This document shows, one piece after another, positions 27,437 through 42,429 of a stretch of DNA of 64,000 bases (positions are counted from its first letter, which is position 1; each line of letters begins with the position of its first letter). The position numbers were made by a program, and so were the translations under genes. Source of the stretch: Symsagittifera roscoffensis (Eukaryota; Xenacoelomorpha; Acoela; Convolutidae); assembly GCF_963678635.1 (NCBI RefSeq), contig NC_087064.1, positions 32,030,369 to 32,094,368 of the forward strand, written 5' to 3'. The notes under the pieces are model-generated. The model was given only the letters and a program-made list of their open reading frames with translations, was not told the DNA's origin and did no database searches.

Positions 27437-29440
27437 AACACTCAACGAGTATTGACCTAATTTAAGAAAAAACAGAATCAAAAACTCTTCAAAATACTTC
27501 GAAGTTGGTCAAAACTTTTGTTTTCAAGTCAATTTTTTTCCTTTTTTGAAATTCAAAAAATCAAAAAATATTTCCTCAACAATTTCTGAATACCAAAAAA
27601 ACTCAGTGTGGGTACTTTTTAGCCGTATGTATAAATTTATAAATCTAGTTGAGAAAATTTCATATTTTTTTCTTTTCTCCGAGTAAACGTCAAAAATGCT
27701 TTTCTTTGAACAACCGACAAAACGGATAACTGCTCAAACAATTTTTAAATGATTTCGCTTTTCTTGTAACTTATTCAGAAACCTTGCTTCCAGAGAAATC
27801 CAAAGATGTATAATACTTCATATCTTTTTCTTAGAAAATCCCAGAAACTAGAAACATTCATGCTGAAATCTCGAAAAAGTCACTTTTTTTCATTGATTTT
27901 CCTAATTTTTTTTCATTTCAGCTTTAAACTAGCATTTCTACTTTCTGCGAAGTAATTTTCAACAAATATCAACCTAGATTCAAGAAAAATTGGCATAAAA
28001 TTCTTTGCGAAATGCTTCAAAATAGGTCAAAACTTTTTTAGTTTTCAAGTCATTTTTTTCCCTCTTTTTTAATTTCAAAAATTTATTAAACAGTTTCTCA
28101 ACAAATAGAGGTTGTTAAAAACTGTTCTATACACCAAAAAAAATCTCAGTGTGAGATCTTTCTAGCCGTATGTATAGATTTTTAAATCTATAAATGGAAA
28201 TTTGATATTTTTGCGTTTTTTCCGAGAAACCGCCAAAAAGGCTGTTTTGTTGATACCCGACAAAACGGATAACTGCTTAAACAATTCCCAATGAATTCGC
28301 TTTTCTTGTACCTAATTCAAAAGCCACGCTTCGAGAAAAATCCAAATACGTATAATACTGCATATCTTATTCTTAGAAAATCCCAGAAACTAGAAATTTT
28401 CATGCGGAAATCTCGAAAAAATCACTTTTTTTCATTGATTTTTCTGATTTTTTTTCATTCCAGCTTTAAACTAGCAATTCTTCTTTTTCTGAAGTAACTT
28501 TCAAGAAATATCAACCTAGTCCAAGAAAAGTTGGCATCAAACTCTGTTCGGAATGCTCCAAAATAGGTCAAAACTTTTTTAGTTTTCAAGTCAATTTTCT
28601 TCCTTTTTTTTTAATTTCAAAATTTTATTAAACAATTTCTCAACAACTAGAGGTTGTTAAAAACTGTTCTATGTACCAGAAAAAATCCCAGTCTGTGATC
28701 TTTCTAGCCGTATGTATAGATTTATAATTATACATAAAGGAAATTTGATATTTTTGCGTTTTTTCCGAGAAACCGCCAAAAAGGCTGTTTTCTGGATACC
28801 CGACAAAACGGATAACTGCTTAAACAATTCCCAATGAATTCGCTTTTCTTGTACCTCATTCAAAAACCACGCTTCGAGAAAAATCAAAACATGTATAATT
28901 CTTCATATCTTATTCATAGAAAATCCCAGAAACTAGAAACTTTCATGCTGAAATCTCGAAAAAATCACTTTTTTTTCATTGATTTTTCTGATTTTTTTTT
29001 CATTCCAGCTTTCAACTAGCATTTCTTATTTCTGTGAAGTAACTTTCAACAAATATCAACCTAGTTTAAGAAAAATCAGAATCAAAATCTATTCAAAATA
29101 CTTCAAAATCAGTCAAATTTTTTTTAGTTTTCAAGTCAATTTTTTTCATTTTTTTTAATTCAAAATTTCGAGAAACAATTTCTCAACAACTAGAGGTTGT
29201 TGAAAATTGTTCTATATACCAAAAAAAGCCCAGTGAAAGTTCTTTCTGCCCGTATGTAAAACATTATTAATCTACTTTTGGAACTTTAATATTTTTGCGT
29301 TTTTTCCGAGAAACCCCCAAAATTGCATTTTTTTGGATACCTGACAAAACGGATAACCATCAAAACGAATCTGATTTTTTCTTTATGATTTTAACGTGTT
29401 TGGAAAGAACTCTTCAAGAGGTTTCCAAACATGTATAATA
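27437..29440. repeat. Four tandem repeats of about 540 bp
   Basis: The sequence TCAACAAATATCAACCTAG and about 500 bases after it recur with starts near 27437, 27958, 28500 and 29040. Each unit includes GACAAAACGGATAACTGC, a TTGTACCTNATTCAAAA block and AAATCCCAGAAACTAGAAA. Units are diverged but collinear, indicating old tandem duplication. ORFs shared by units (for example 28291-28497 and 28834-29019) reflect the repeat rather than conserved coding. Confidence 0.75.
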
Positions 29441-30003
29441 CTTTATATAGTTTCTTTTGGAACATTGAGAAAATAGACATTTTTTTGCTCGAAACGGCTG
29501 TTTTGCACTTTCTTGTTAAAATGAACCAATAAAAAAAAATAAAAAAAAATTCGATAAAAAATGATAAAATTTCGATTTGAAAGAATATTATGATCTTTGA
29601 TATCGCTATGCATGGTCAAATGAATCATTATTGCAAATAATTGGTTGCAAAATGGCAGCGTCCTCAAAACCGCAAAAAAACCGTGATTTTTAGGATTTTT
29701 TGGGTGACACCTAACGAAAAAAATTTTGTGCCCCTAGAGCTTTCGAATGCTATCTCTAAATATTTATTCGGGTCGGAAACTGAGCTGGTGTGAATGATCA
29801 ACTTCGGCCGCAACGAAGATTTTTAAATTTTTTTTAGATATAGCTAAATAAATTCCTTGAGTGTTGTAGAATGCAGTGCAAGTGTTTTTGATAGTTCTTC
29901 ATTGCGGAAGAAGTTCGGAAGTCACGTTAGCTCAGGTTCTCACCCAGTTAATTCAAATTAATATTTTTAAAAACGTCCCCGAACGGGTTCAGTGGAACTG
30001 ATG
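29441..30003. other. AT-rich spacer before the palindrome
   Basis: No gene supported. It contains long A runs and a CCTAACGAAAAAAATTTTGTGCC stretch of unknown meaning. Confidence 0.35.
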
Positions 30004-30140
30004 GGGTGGGACTTACGATCGTGCTCCCCACATCGAAGTTCACCCATGGGGGGGGGGGCACGATCGTAAGTCCCACCCGTACGGTCGTGCCCCCCACATC
30101 GAAGTTCACCCATGGGAGGCACGATCGTACGGGTGGGTCA
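30004..30140. repeat. Nested palindromes with shared arms and an 11-12 base G run
   Basis: Left arm GGGTGGGACTTACGATCGTG (30004-30023) is the exact reverse complement of 30059-30078. The right end of that arm (CCCACCCGTACGGTCGTGCC, from about 30072) also pairs, with one mismatch, with GGCACGATCGTACGGGTGGG (30118-30137). The loops both contain CCCCACATCGAAGTTCACCCATGGG. The structure can form two alternative hairpins and lies about 155 bases before the SGNH ORF. Confidence 0.8.
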
Positions 30141-30294
30141 ACTTCGAATGGTTGAACTTCGAAACTGGGATGATAGAATGGTGATGAAGAAACACTTTTC
30201 ATGAATTGGAAAGTGATGGAGGATTATTTACCAAGATAATTTAGCACGAGTTTTTTTTATAAAGTGAATAAATGACCATGTCTTTCATTTAATT

Positions 30295-31494
30295 ATGACT
30301 CAATCAGATACCGAAATTAATTTATCAGGAGAGACATTTGAATTGATTCCAGCAGCGATTTTAACCGGGATACTCAAAAACACAACTCATTTTAGACAAG
30401 CTAAAATTCAACTAGACGAACATCGACAGCATGCTATTTCTAAAGTTCAGCGATTTTTCCAAGATCAAAATGTAAAGATGGAACTACAGCGAGTAGAAAA
30501 GGCTCAGAAAGAGCTAAAGGAGTGGATAGCCAGCAATCCACCAAGCGTGATAGCCGAACCACAAAGAAAGTTTCGAGAAGTGATGGAATCTATAGCGAAG
30601 TCAGACGAAGAAAAGCGTGAAATGTTGCGTAATTACAAAATACCGAAAATATGTATCGACTACTATGATGTAGACTTCAATGAGTTGGCGAATATGGCCA
30701 TACATACTAAACAGCGAAGGCTAGCAGTAACTTCAACAGTGCAGTTAACGGATGAGATAACGGTGAATGATGAGGTTGATGTATCGGAATTGTCAAGTCA
30801 CATCTTCAAACAACATAAACAAACAACAGGAAGTCCCCATGTCCAAACAACATCGAGTAATTATGTTCATACAACATCAGTTAGCAACATTGAACGAGCC
30901 AAGGCTGTGAAGCTTGGTGACGTGAAGATGCAAATCCTCAGGCTCAGAGGTGTCAATGTTGTGAAGTTACGTAAAATAATGAATCCTGAAAACCAGCTGG
31001 CCATTTTTGGGGACTCAATCCTTTCAGGTGTGTGCGCTCAAAATGTTGATAGTTATTTTGTTTCGGGCGCGAGACCATTAAACATTCTCCCAGCACTCTA
31101 CAACATCGATTTGAGTGAGTATCACTGTATTGGCTTTATCATAGGATCAAACAGCTTTCGAAATTTGGCTCGGATGAAGCCGATAAGCGTGTACAAAGAT
31201 ATTACTCGGCTGGTCAATTATGCAAGCGACTACACAAATTTTGCAGTTTTTGGTATTTTGCCCAGGTCAGATTGTTACGCTATGCGCGAAAACTGCCAAA
31301 AGTTGAACCAAATTCTGTGCCAGCATTTTAAAGAACGTTATATTTCCCCGCATGGTATGCTCGAATCGGATCTCTCGGACGATATACATCTTAGCGTTGA
31401 AGGCGCCCGGAAATTCGTCGTCAGAGTGATACCTCGATTTAAAAACCAAGCATGGAATACAATTCCTTTTTTGCCAGCAAAGAAATTCAAATGA
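30295..31494 (+). CDS. SGNH (GDSL)-hydrolase-like protein, 399 aa
   Basis: This is an intact single-exon ORF. Residues about 35-140 are charged and helical (coiled-coil-like). From about 232 the SGNH fold is suggested by IFGDSILSG with nucleophile S241, by IIGSN with N286, and by DDIHLS with D362 and H365, which supply the Ser, Asn and Asp-x-x-His of the family. Such domains act as esterases or, as in Oskar-type proteins, bind RNA. SGNH domains also occur in proteins of some non-LTR elements, so this may be element-encoded rather than a host gene. It is flanked on both sides by repeats (palindrome before, 87-bp dyad repeats after). No signal peptide is seen, so it should be cytoplasmic or nuclear. 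Confidence 0.75.
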   Translation: MTQSDTEINLSGETFELIPAAILTGILKNTTHFRQAKIQLDEHRQHAISKVQRFFQDQNVKMELQRVEKAQKELKEWIASNPPSVIAEPQRKFREVMESIAKSDEEKREMLRNYKIPKICIDYYDVDFNELANMAIHTKQRRLAVTSTVQLTDEITVNDEVDVSELSSHIFKQHKQTTGSPHVQTTSSNYVHTTSVSNIERAKAVKLGDVKMQILRLRGVNVVKLRKIMNPENQLAIFGDSILSGVCAQNVDSYFVSGARPLNILPALYNIDLSEYHCIGFIIGSNSFRNLARMKPISVYKDITRLVNYASDYTNFAVFGILPRSDCYAMRENCQKLNQILCQHFKERYISPHGMLESDLSDDIHLSVEGARKFVVRVIPRFKNQAWNTIPFLPAKKFK

Positions 31495-31591
31495 ACTACG
31501 ATAGTTTTCAAACCAAGTTTTCTTATCCAACTGTTTTGATGTTGAGCTTATTATATTGAATGTTTTTCTTTCAAGTTTTGACTGTTTATGA

Positions 31592-31926
31592 AGCTGAGAC
31601 CTGTGGTCTCTGCGGTGACTCAGGTCACAAAGGCAAGAATTTATTACAAATCGGAGTACTAGACTAATTTTTTTTTGAAACGCTAAGACCGCTGGTCTCT
31701 GCGATGACTCAGGTCACAAAGCAACAAAGTATTACAAATCGGAGTACTAGAGTAATTTTTTTGGAAACGCTAAGACCGCTGGTCTCTGCGGTGACTCAGG
31801 TCACAAAGCAACAAAGTATTACAAATCGGAGTACTAGAACAAATTTTTTGGAAACGCTAAGACCGTTGGTCTCTGCGGTGACTCAGGTCACAAAGCAACA
31901 AAGTATTACAAATCGGTACTAGACTT
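31592..31926. repeat. Four tandem ~87-bp repeats with two dyads per unit
   Basis: Each unit contains AGACCGCTGGTCT and GTGACTCAGGTCAC, two short palindromes, followed by a CAACAAAGTATTACAAATCGG block and GTACTAGA plus a T-rich tail. The copies are very similar except the first, which is more diverged. It lies about 100 bases after the SGNH stop codon. Tandem dyads resemble subterminal transposase-binding arrays or regulatory sites. Confidence 0.85.
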
Positions 31927-31989
31927 TTTTACTGGAAACTAAATTACAAAATGAAAAAATAGGAAAAACTAAAGAAAATTACAACAAAC

Positions 31990-32743
31990 TAGGTTAGACA
32001 AATACACATACGTACATTTATACATATACACAGACATACACATACATACATAAATATATATATGTAAATATATCTACGTACATACATACACATAAAAAAT
32101 ATATACATATTTATACATAAACCCATACAAAAATATACACTTACAATCATATGCACACACTTACCTACACACATACTTACATATATACATAAATAAATCT
32201 ACAAATAAATACACATACACACAGGCTCATTCAAGCACATACAAACGTGTACATGCATAAACAAATACACTTACACACATATGCACATACATACATATAC
32301 ACATACATACATACATACATACATACATACATACACACATACAAATATGGATACATATATAGATAATTACATACATGGATGCACTTTTACATAATTACAT
32401 ACATACATAGATGCATACTTTAATAGATACGTAAATTTATACATTGATACATATATACATACTTAGATGCATACTCACATACATAAACACACGTAGATAC
32501 AAACATAGATACATTAAATCATAAAAGATTTATATATAGATACATACAAACATACTTAAATGCCTACATATGTAGATACATACATACATAGAGACATATC
32601 AATATACATACTTATATACAGATACAGATAGACATAGATACATTCATACATGGACACTAATAGTAATATACATACATATAACACACTTATAAATACAAAT
32701 ACTTTCATACCTGAATACATATCTACATACATACATACATACA

Positions 32744-32777
<34 letters not shown>

Positions 32778-34110
32778 CATACATACATATATACATACAT
32801 TACACACATTACACTCATACACTTACCCATAAACATACTTATACATATATACATAATTACGTGTACATACATACACATATACAAACATTTACACATACAT
32901 TCATAGCTACATACACAGCAACATACATAGATACATACTTACATACAACTTACATGCATACATTAATGGATACGTACATAAATAAATCGATACATATATA
33001 CATACATAGATACTTGATTACATACATAAACACACGTAGATACATAGTTAGATATATACATACATACTTGAATGTCTGCATAGATAGAAACATACATTCA
33101 TACATACATACATACATACATACACACTTACATACATACATGGATACATACATAGATAAGTACATACATGGATGCACACATACATAATTACATACATACA
33201 TAGATGCATACATTAATAGATACGTACATACATACATTGATACATATATACTTACATACATAAACACACGTAGATACATACAAGGTTCATACATAGATAC
33301 ATACATAGATATATACATACATATTTACATACATATTTAAATGCCTACATAGATAGAAACATACATACATAGATACATACATGCATAGATACATACATAC
33401 ATGGATACAAACATACATACACACATACATACATAGATACATATCAATATGCATACATATATACAGATACATATAGACATAGATACTTCCATACATAGGT
33501 GCATACATATTTAGATGCATACACACATACACACTTATAATTTTATACATAGATACATACATTGATACTTACATAATTACATACATTGCTACATACATAG
33601 ATAAATACAGGTACATATATTGATGCATACATAGATAGACACATACTTACATGAATATATACATAAATGCAAACATGCACTTCCGCTCACATTCAAACAA
33701 ATAGAAATTATACATACATGCACATACCTATACACATGAATACTGATATTTACATACCTAAACACATACAAAAACATACATTCATTCATACATACACTTA
33801 AATACCCATTCACATAAATGATATATAAATGAATATATTTAGATATATACACGTACATACTTACATACACATAAAAAACATAAACAGATTTAAACAAATA
33901 CACATACAAAAAATATACAAAAAATAAATCGTTTTCACATACTTACCTACACACATACTTACAAATAAACTAACATAAATCTACATATGCATACACTTAC
34001 ACACATGTACATGCGTAAACAAACACACTTACATACATATGCTTATACATTTACACATACATACATATACACAGACATACACATAAATACCTACACATAA
34101 ATATATAACA
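31990..34110. repeat. Degenerate ACAT satellite, left shoulder
   Basis: Imperfect (ACAT)n with frequent point changes and occasional longer insertions, grading into the regular array. All open frames here are reading frames through the repeat. Confidence 0.9.
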
Positions 34111-37100
34111 AGATAAATATACATAGATACATACATAGATACATACATAGATACATACATAGTTACATACATAGATACATACATAGATACATACATAGAT
34201 ACATAAATAGATACAAACATAGATACATACATAGATACAAACATAGATACATGTATAGGTACATACATAGATACATACATAGATACATACATAGATACAT
34301 ACATAGATACATACATAGATACATACATAGATACAAACATAGATACATACACAGTTACATACATAGATACATACATAGATACATACATAGATACAAACAT
34401 AGATACATACATAGATACAAACATAGATACATGTATAGGTACATACATAGATACATACATAGATACATACATAGATACATACATAGATACATACATAGAT
34501 ACATACATAGATACAAACATAGATACATACATAGGTACATACATAGATACATACATAGATACATACATAGATACATAAATAGATACATACATAGATACAT
34601 ACATAGATACATACATAGATACAAACATAGATACATACATAGATACAAACATAGATACATGTATAGGTACATACATAGATACATACATAGATACATACAT
34701 AGATACATACATAGATACATACATAGATACATACATAGATACAAACATAGATACATACATAGGTACATACATAGATACATACATAGATACATACATAGAT
34801 ACATACATAGATACATACATAGATACATACATAGATACATACATAGATACATACATAGATACAAACATAGATACATGTATAGGTACATACATAGATACAT
34901 ACATAGATACATACATAGATACATACATAGATACATACATAGATACATACATAGATACAAACATAGATACATACATAGGTACATACATAGATACATACAT
35001 AGATACATACATAGATACATACATAGATACATACATAGATACATACATAGATACATACATAGATACACACATAGATACAAACATAGATAAATACATAGAT
35101 ACATACATAGATACATACATAGATACATACATAGATACATACATAGATACATACATAGATACATACATAGATACATACATAGATACATACATAGATACAT
35201 ACATAGATACATACATAGATACATACATAGATACATACATAGATACATACATAGATACATACATAGATACATACATAGATACATACATGGATACATACAT
35301 GGATACATACATGGATACATACATGGATACATACTTGGATACATACATAGATACATACATAGATACTTACATAGATACATACATAGATACATACATAGAC
35401 ATAGATACATACATAGATACATGCATAGACATAGATACATACATAGATACATACATAGATACATACATATATACATACATAGATACATAAATAGATACAT
35501 ACATAGATACATACATAGATACATACATAGATACATACATAGATAAAAACATAGATACATACATAGGTACATACATAGATACATACATAGATACATACAT
35601 AGATACATACATAGATACATACATAGATACATACATAGATACATACATAGATACAAACATAGATACATACATAGGTACATACATAGATACATACATAGAT
35701 ACATACATAGATACATACATAGATACATACATAGATACATACATAGATACATACATAGATACATACATAGATACATACATAGATAAATACATAGATACAT
35801 ACATAGATACATACATAGATACATACATAGATATATACATAGATACATACATAGATACATACATAGATACATACATAGATACATACATAGATACATACAT
35901 AGATACATACATAGATACATACATAGATACATACATAGATACATACATAGATACATACATAGATACATACATGGATACATACATAGATACATACATAGAT
36001 ACATACATAGATACTTGCATAGATACATACATAGATACATACATAGATACATACATAGATACATACATAGATACATACATAGATACATACATAGATACAT
36101 ACATAGATACATACATAGATACATACATAGATACATACATAGATACATACATAGATACATACATAGATACATACATAGATACATATATAGATACATACAT
36201 AGATACATACATAGATACATACATAGATACATACATAGATACATACATAGATACATACATAGATACTTACATAGATACATACATAGATACATACATAGCT
36301 ACATACATATATACATACATAGATACATACATAGATACATACATAGATACATACATAGATACATACATAGGTACATACATAGATACATACATAGATACAT
36401 ACATAGATACATACATAGATACATACATAGATACATACATAGATACATACATAGCTACATACATAGATACATACATAGATACATACATAGATACATACAT
36501 AGATACATACATAGATACATACATAGATACATACATAGATACATACATAGATACATACATAGATACATACATAGATAAATATATAGATACATACATAGAT
36601 ACATACATAGATACATACATAGATACATACATAGATACATACATAGATACATACATAGATACATACATAGATACATACATAGATACATACATAGATACAT
36701 ACATAGATACATACATAGATACATACATAGATACATACATAGATACATACATGGATACATACATAGATACATACATAGATACTTGCATAGATACATACAT
36801 AGATACATACATAGATACATACATAGATACATACATAGATACATACATAGATACATAAATAGATACATACATAGATACATACATAGATACATACATAGAT
36901 ACATACATAGATACATACATAGATACATACATGGATACATACATAGATACATACATAGATACTTGCATAGATACATACATAGATACATACATAGATACAT
37001 ACATAGATACATACATAGATACATACATATATACATACATAGATACATACATAGATACATACATAGATACATACATAGATACATACATAGATACATACAT

Positions 37101-40100
37101 AGATACATACATAGATACATACATAGATACTTACATAGATACATACATAGATACATACATAGCTACATACAAAGATACATACATAGATACATACATAGAT
37201 ACATACATAGATACATACATAGATACATACATAGGTACATACATAGTTACATACATAGATACATACATAGATACATACATAGATACATACATAGATACAT
37301 ACATAGATACATACATAGCTAAATACATAGATACATACATAGATACATACATAGATACATACATCGATACATACATAGATACATACATAGATACATACAT
37401 AGATACATACATAGAAACATACATAGATACATACATAGATACATACATAGATACATACATAGATACATACATAGATACATACATAGATACAAACATAGGT
37501 ACATACATAGATACATACATAGATACATACAAAGATACATACATAGATACATACATAGATACATACATAGATACATACATAGATACATACATAGATACAT
37601 ACATAGACATAGATACATACATAGATACATACATAGATACATACATATATACATACATAGATACATACATAGATACATACATAGATACATACATAGATAC
37701 ATACATAGATACATACATAGATACATACATAGATACATACATAGATACATACATAGATACATACATAGATACTCACATAGATACATACATAGATACATAC
37801 ATAGATACATACATAGATACTTACATAGATACATACATAGATACATACATAGCTACATACATAGATACATACATAGATACATACATAGATACATACATAG
37901 ATACATACATAGATACATACATAGATACATACATAGATACATACATAGATACATACATAGGTACATACATAGGTACATACATAGGTACATACATAGATAC
38001 ATACTTAGATACATACATAGATACATACATAGATACATACATAGATACATACATAGATACATACATAGATACATACATAGATACATACTTAGATACATAC
38101 TTAGATACATACTTAGATACATACATAGATACATACATAGATACATACATAGATACATACATAGATACATACATAGATACATACATAGATACATACATAG
38201 ATACATACATAGATACGTACATAGATACATACATAGGTACATACATAGATACATACATAGATACATACTTAGATACATACATAGATACATACATAGGTAC
38301 TTACATAGATACATACATAGATACATACATAGATACATACATAGATACATACATAGATACATACATAGATACATACATAGATACATACATAGATACATAC
38401 ATAGATACATACATAGATACATATAGATACATACATAGGTACATACATAGGTACATACATAGATACATACATAGATACATACATAGATACATACATAGAT
38501 ACATACATAGATACATACATAGATACATACATAGATACATACATAGATACATACATAGATACATACATAGATACATACATAGATACATACATAGATACAG
38601 ACATAGATACATACATAGATACATACATAGATACATACATAGATACATACATAGATACATACTTAGCTACATACATAGATACATACATAGATACATACAT
38701 AGATACATACATAGATACATACATAGATACATACATAGATACGTACATAGATATATACATAGGTACATACATAGATACATACATAGATACATACTTAGAT
38801 ACATACATAGATACATACATAGATACATACATAGATACATACATAGATACATACATAGATACATACATAGATACATACATAGATACTTACATAGATACAT
38901 AAATAGATACATAGATAGATACATACATAGCTACATACATAGATACATACATAGATACATATATAGATACATACATAGGTACATACATAAGTACATACAT
39001 AGATACATACATAGATACATACATAGATACATACATAGATACATACATAGATACATACATAGATACATACATAGATACATACATAGATACATACATAGAT
39101 ACATACATAGATACATACATAGATACATACATAGATACATACATAGATACAGACATAGATACATACATAGATACATACATAGATACATGTATAGATACAT
39201 ATATAGATACATACATAGATACATACTTAGATACATACTTAGATACATACATATATACATACATAGATACATACATAGGTACTTACATAGATACATACAT
39301 AGATACATACATAGATACATACATAGATACATACATAGATACATACATAGATACATACATAGATACATACATAGATACAGACATAGATACATACATAGAT
39401 ACATACATAGATACATACATAGATACATACATAGATACATACTTAGCTACATACATAGATACATACATAGATACATACATAGATACATACATAGATACAT
39501 ACATAGATACATACATAGATACGTACATAGATATATACATAGGTACATACATAGATACATACATAGATACATACTTAGATACATACATAGATACATACAT
39601 AGATACATACATAGATACATACATAGATACATACATAGATACATACATAGATACATACATAGATACTTACATAGATACATAAATAGATACATAGATAGAT
39701 ACATACATAGCTACATACATAGATACATACATAGATACATATATAGATACATACATAGGTACATACATAAGTACATACATAGATACATACATAGATACAT
39801 ACATAGATACATACATAGATACATACATAGATACATACATAGATACATACATAGATACATACATAGATACATACATAGATACATACATAGATACATACAT
39901 AGATACATACATAGATACATACATAGATACAGACATAGATACATACATAGATACATACATAGATACATGTATAGATACATATATAGATACATACATAGAT
40001 ACATACTTAGATACATACTTAGATACATACATATATACATACATAGATACATACATAGGTACTTACATAGATACATACATAGATACATACATAGATACAT

Positions 40101-40260
40101 ACATAGATACATACATAGAAACATACATAGATACATACATAGGTACATACATAGGTACATACATAGATACATACATAGATACATACATAGATACATACAT
40201 AGATACATACATAGATACGTACATAGATACATACATATATACATACATAGATACATGGAT
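34111..40260. repeat. 12-bp minisatellite array (GATACATACATA)n, about 6.1 kb
   Basis: The unit GATACATACATA is 12 bases, exactly four codons, so the array is open in many frames on both strands and gives meaningless tetrapeptide-repeat proteins (for example IDTY, RYIH, IYVC). Variant units (GATACAAACATA, GGTACATACATA, GATACATGTATA) recur in fixed order, showing block duplications. Confidence 0.95.
38500..40060. repeat. 780-bp higher-order duplication inside the satellite
   Basis: Marker variants recur at an exact 780-base offset: ACTTAGCTACATAC at 38661 and 39441, CGTACATAGATATATAC near 38742 and 39522, and TGTATAGATACATATATAG near 39187 and 39967. The copies are almost identical, so the event is recent. 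Confidence 0.85.
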
Positions 40261-42039
40261 ACATACCAAGATAATTACCTACACGGCTGCACACATACAT
40301 AATTACATACATACATAGATGCATACATTAATAGATTTGTACATACATAGATATATACGTACATACATACACACATACATACTTAAATGCCTACATAGAT
40401 AGATACATACTTACATAGATACATACACACATACATACATAGATACATACATACATGGATACAAACATACATACACACATACATACATAGAGACATATCA
40501 ATATACATACATATATACAGATACAGATTGACATATATACATCCATACATAGGTACATACATACTTAGCTGCATACACACATGTACACTCATAATTTTAT
40601 ACATAAATATAACACACTTATCCATACAAATACTTTCATACATGAATGCATATCTACATACATACATACATACATACATACATACATACATACATACATA
40701 CATACATACATACATACATACATACATACGCATACACTACACACTTACTCATACACATACCCATAAATATACTTATACATATATACTTACATACGTGTAC
40801 ATACATACATATATACAAACATAGATACATACATAGAGAGATACATACATAGATACATACATAGATACGTACATAGATACATACATAGATACAGACATAG
40901 ATACATACATAGATACATACATAGATACATGTATAGATACATATATAGATACATACATAGATACATACTTAGATACATACTTAGATACATACATAGATAC
41001 ATACATAGATACATACATAGGTACTTACATAGATACATACATAGATACATACATAGATACATACATAGAAACATACATAGATACATACATAGGTACATAC
41101 ATAGGTACATACATAGATACATACATAGATACATACATAGATACATACATAGATACATACATAGATACGTACATAGATACATACATATATACATACATAG
41201 ATACATGGATACATACCAAGATAATTACCTACACGGCTGCACACATACATAATTACATACATACATAGATGCATACATTAGTAGATTTGTACATACATAG
41301 ATATATACGTACATACATACACACATACATACTTAAATGCTTACATAGATAGATACATACTTACATAGATACATACACACATACATACATAGATACATAC
41401 ATACATGGATACAAACATACATACACACATACATACATAGAGACATATCAATATACATACATATATACAGATACAGATTGACATATATACATCCATACAT
41501 AGGTACATACATACTTAGCTGCATACACACATGTACACTCATAATTTTATACATAAATATAACACACTTATCCTTACAAATACTTTCATACATGAATGCA
41601 TATCTACATACATACATACATACATACATACATACATACATACATACATACATACATACATACATACATACATACATACGCATACACTACACACTTACTC
41701 ATACACATACCCATAAATATACTTATACATATATACTTACATACGTGTACATACATACATATATACAAACATAGATACATACATAGAGAGATACATACAT
41801 AGATACATACATAGATACGTACATAGATACATACATAGATACATACATAGATACATAGATACACTGATACATAGATACATAGATCTTTAGATACATACAT
41901 ACATACATACATACATACATACATACATACATACATACATACATACATACATACATACATACATACATACATACATACATACATACATGCATACATACAT
42001 ACATACATACATAGATACATACAAACATACGTACATACA

Positions 42040-42071
<32 letters not shown>

Positions 42072-42150
42072 CACATGGATAAATACTAAGATAATTACCT
42101 ACATGGCTGCACACATTTATAATTACATACATACATAGATGCATACATTA
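40261..42150. repeat. 950-bp duplication with pure ACAT runs
   Basis: ATAATTACCTACACGGCTGC occurs at 40271 and 41221 (offset 950) with nearly identical sequence between, and a related block starts at 42091. Each unit includes an uninterrupted (CATA)n run (40655-40730, 41605-41680, and a longer one at 41890-42075). Confidence 0.85.
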
Positions 42151-42429
42151 ATAGATACCTACATATATACATACATACAAACACACATACATACTTAAAT
42201 GCCTACATAGATAGATACATACATACAAAGATACATACATACGTACATACAAAGATACATACATACATTGATACAAACATACATACACACATACATACAT
42301 AGAGACATATCAATATACATACATATATACAGATACAGATTGACATAGATACATCCATACATAGGTACATACATACTTAGATGCATACACAGTTGCTCAC
42401 TCATAATATTATACATATATAACACACTT

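Noticed and set aside
34029-40324. Very long ORFs on both strands (up to over 1200 codons) of tetrapeptide repeats
   Set aside because: They are translations of a 12-bp satellite whose length is a multiple of three; no gene signals.
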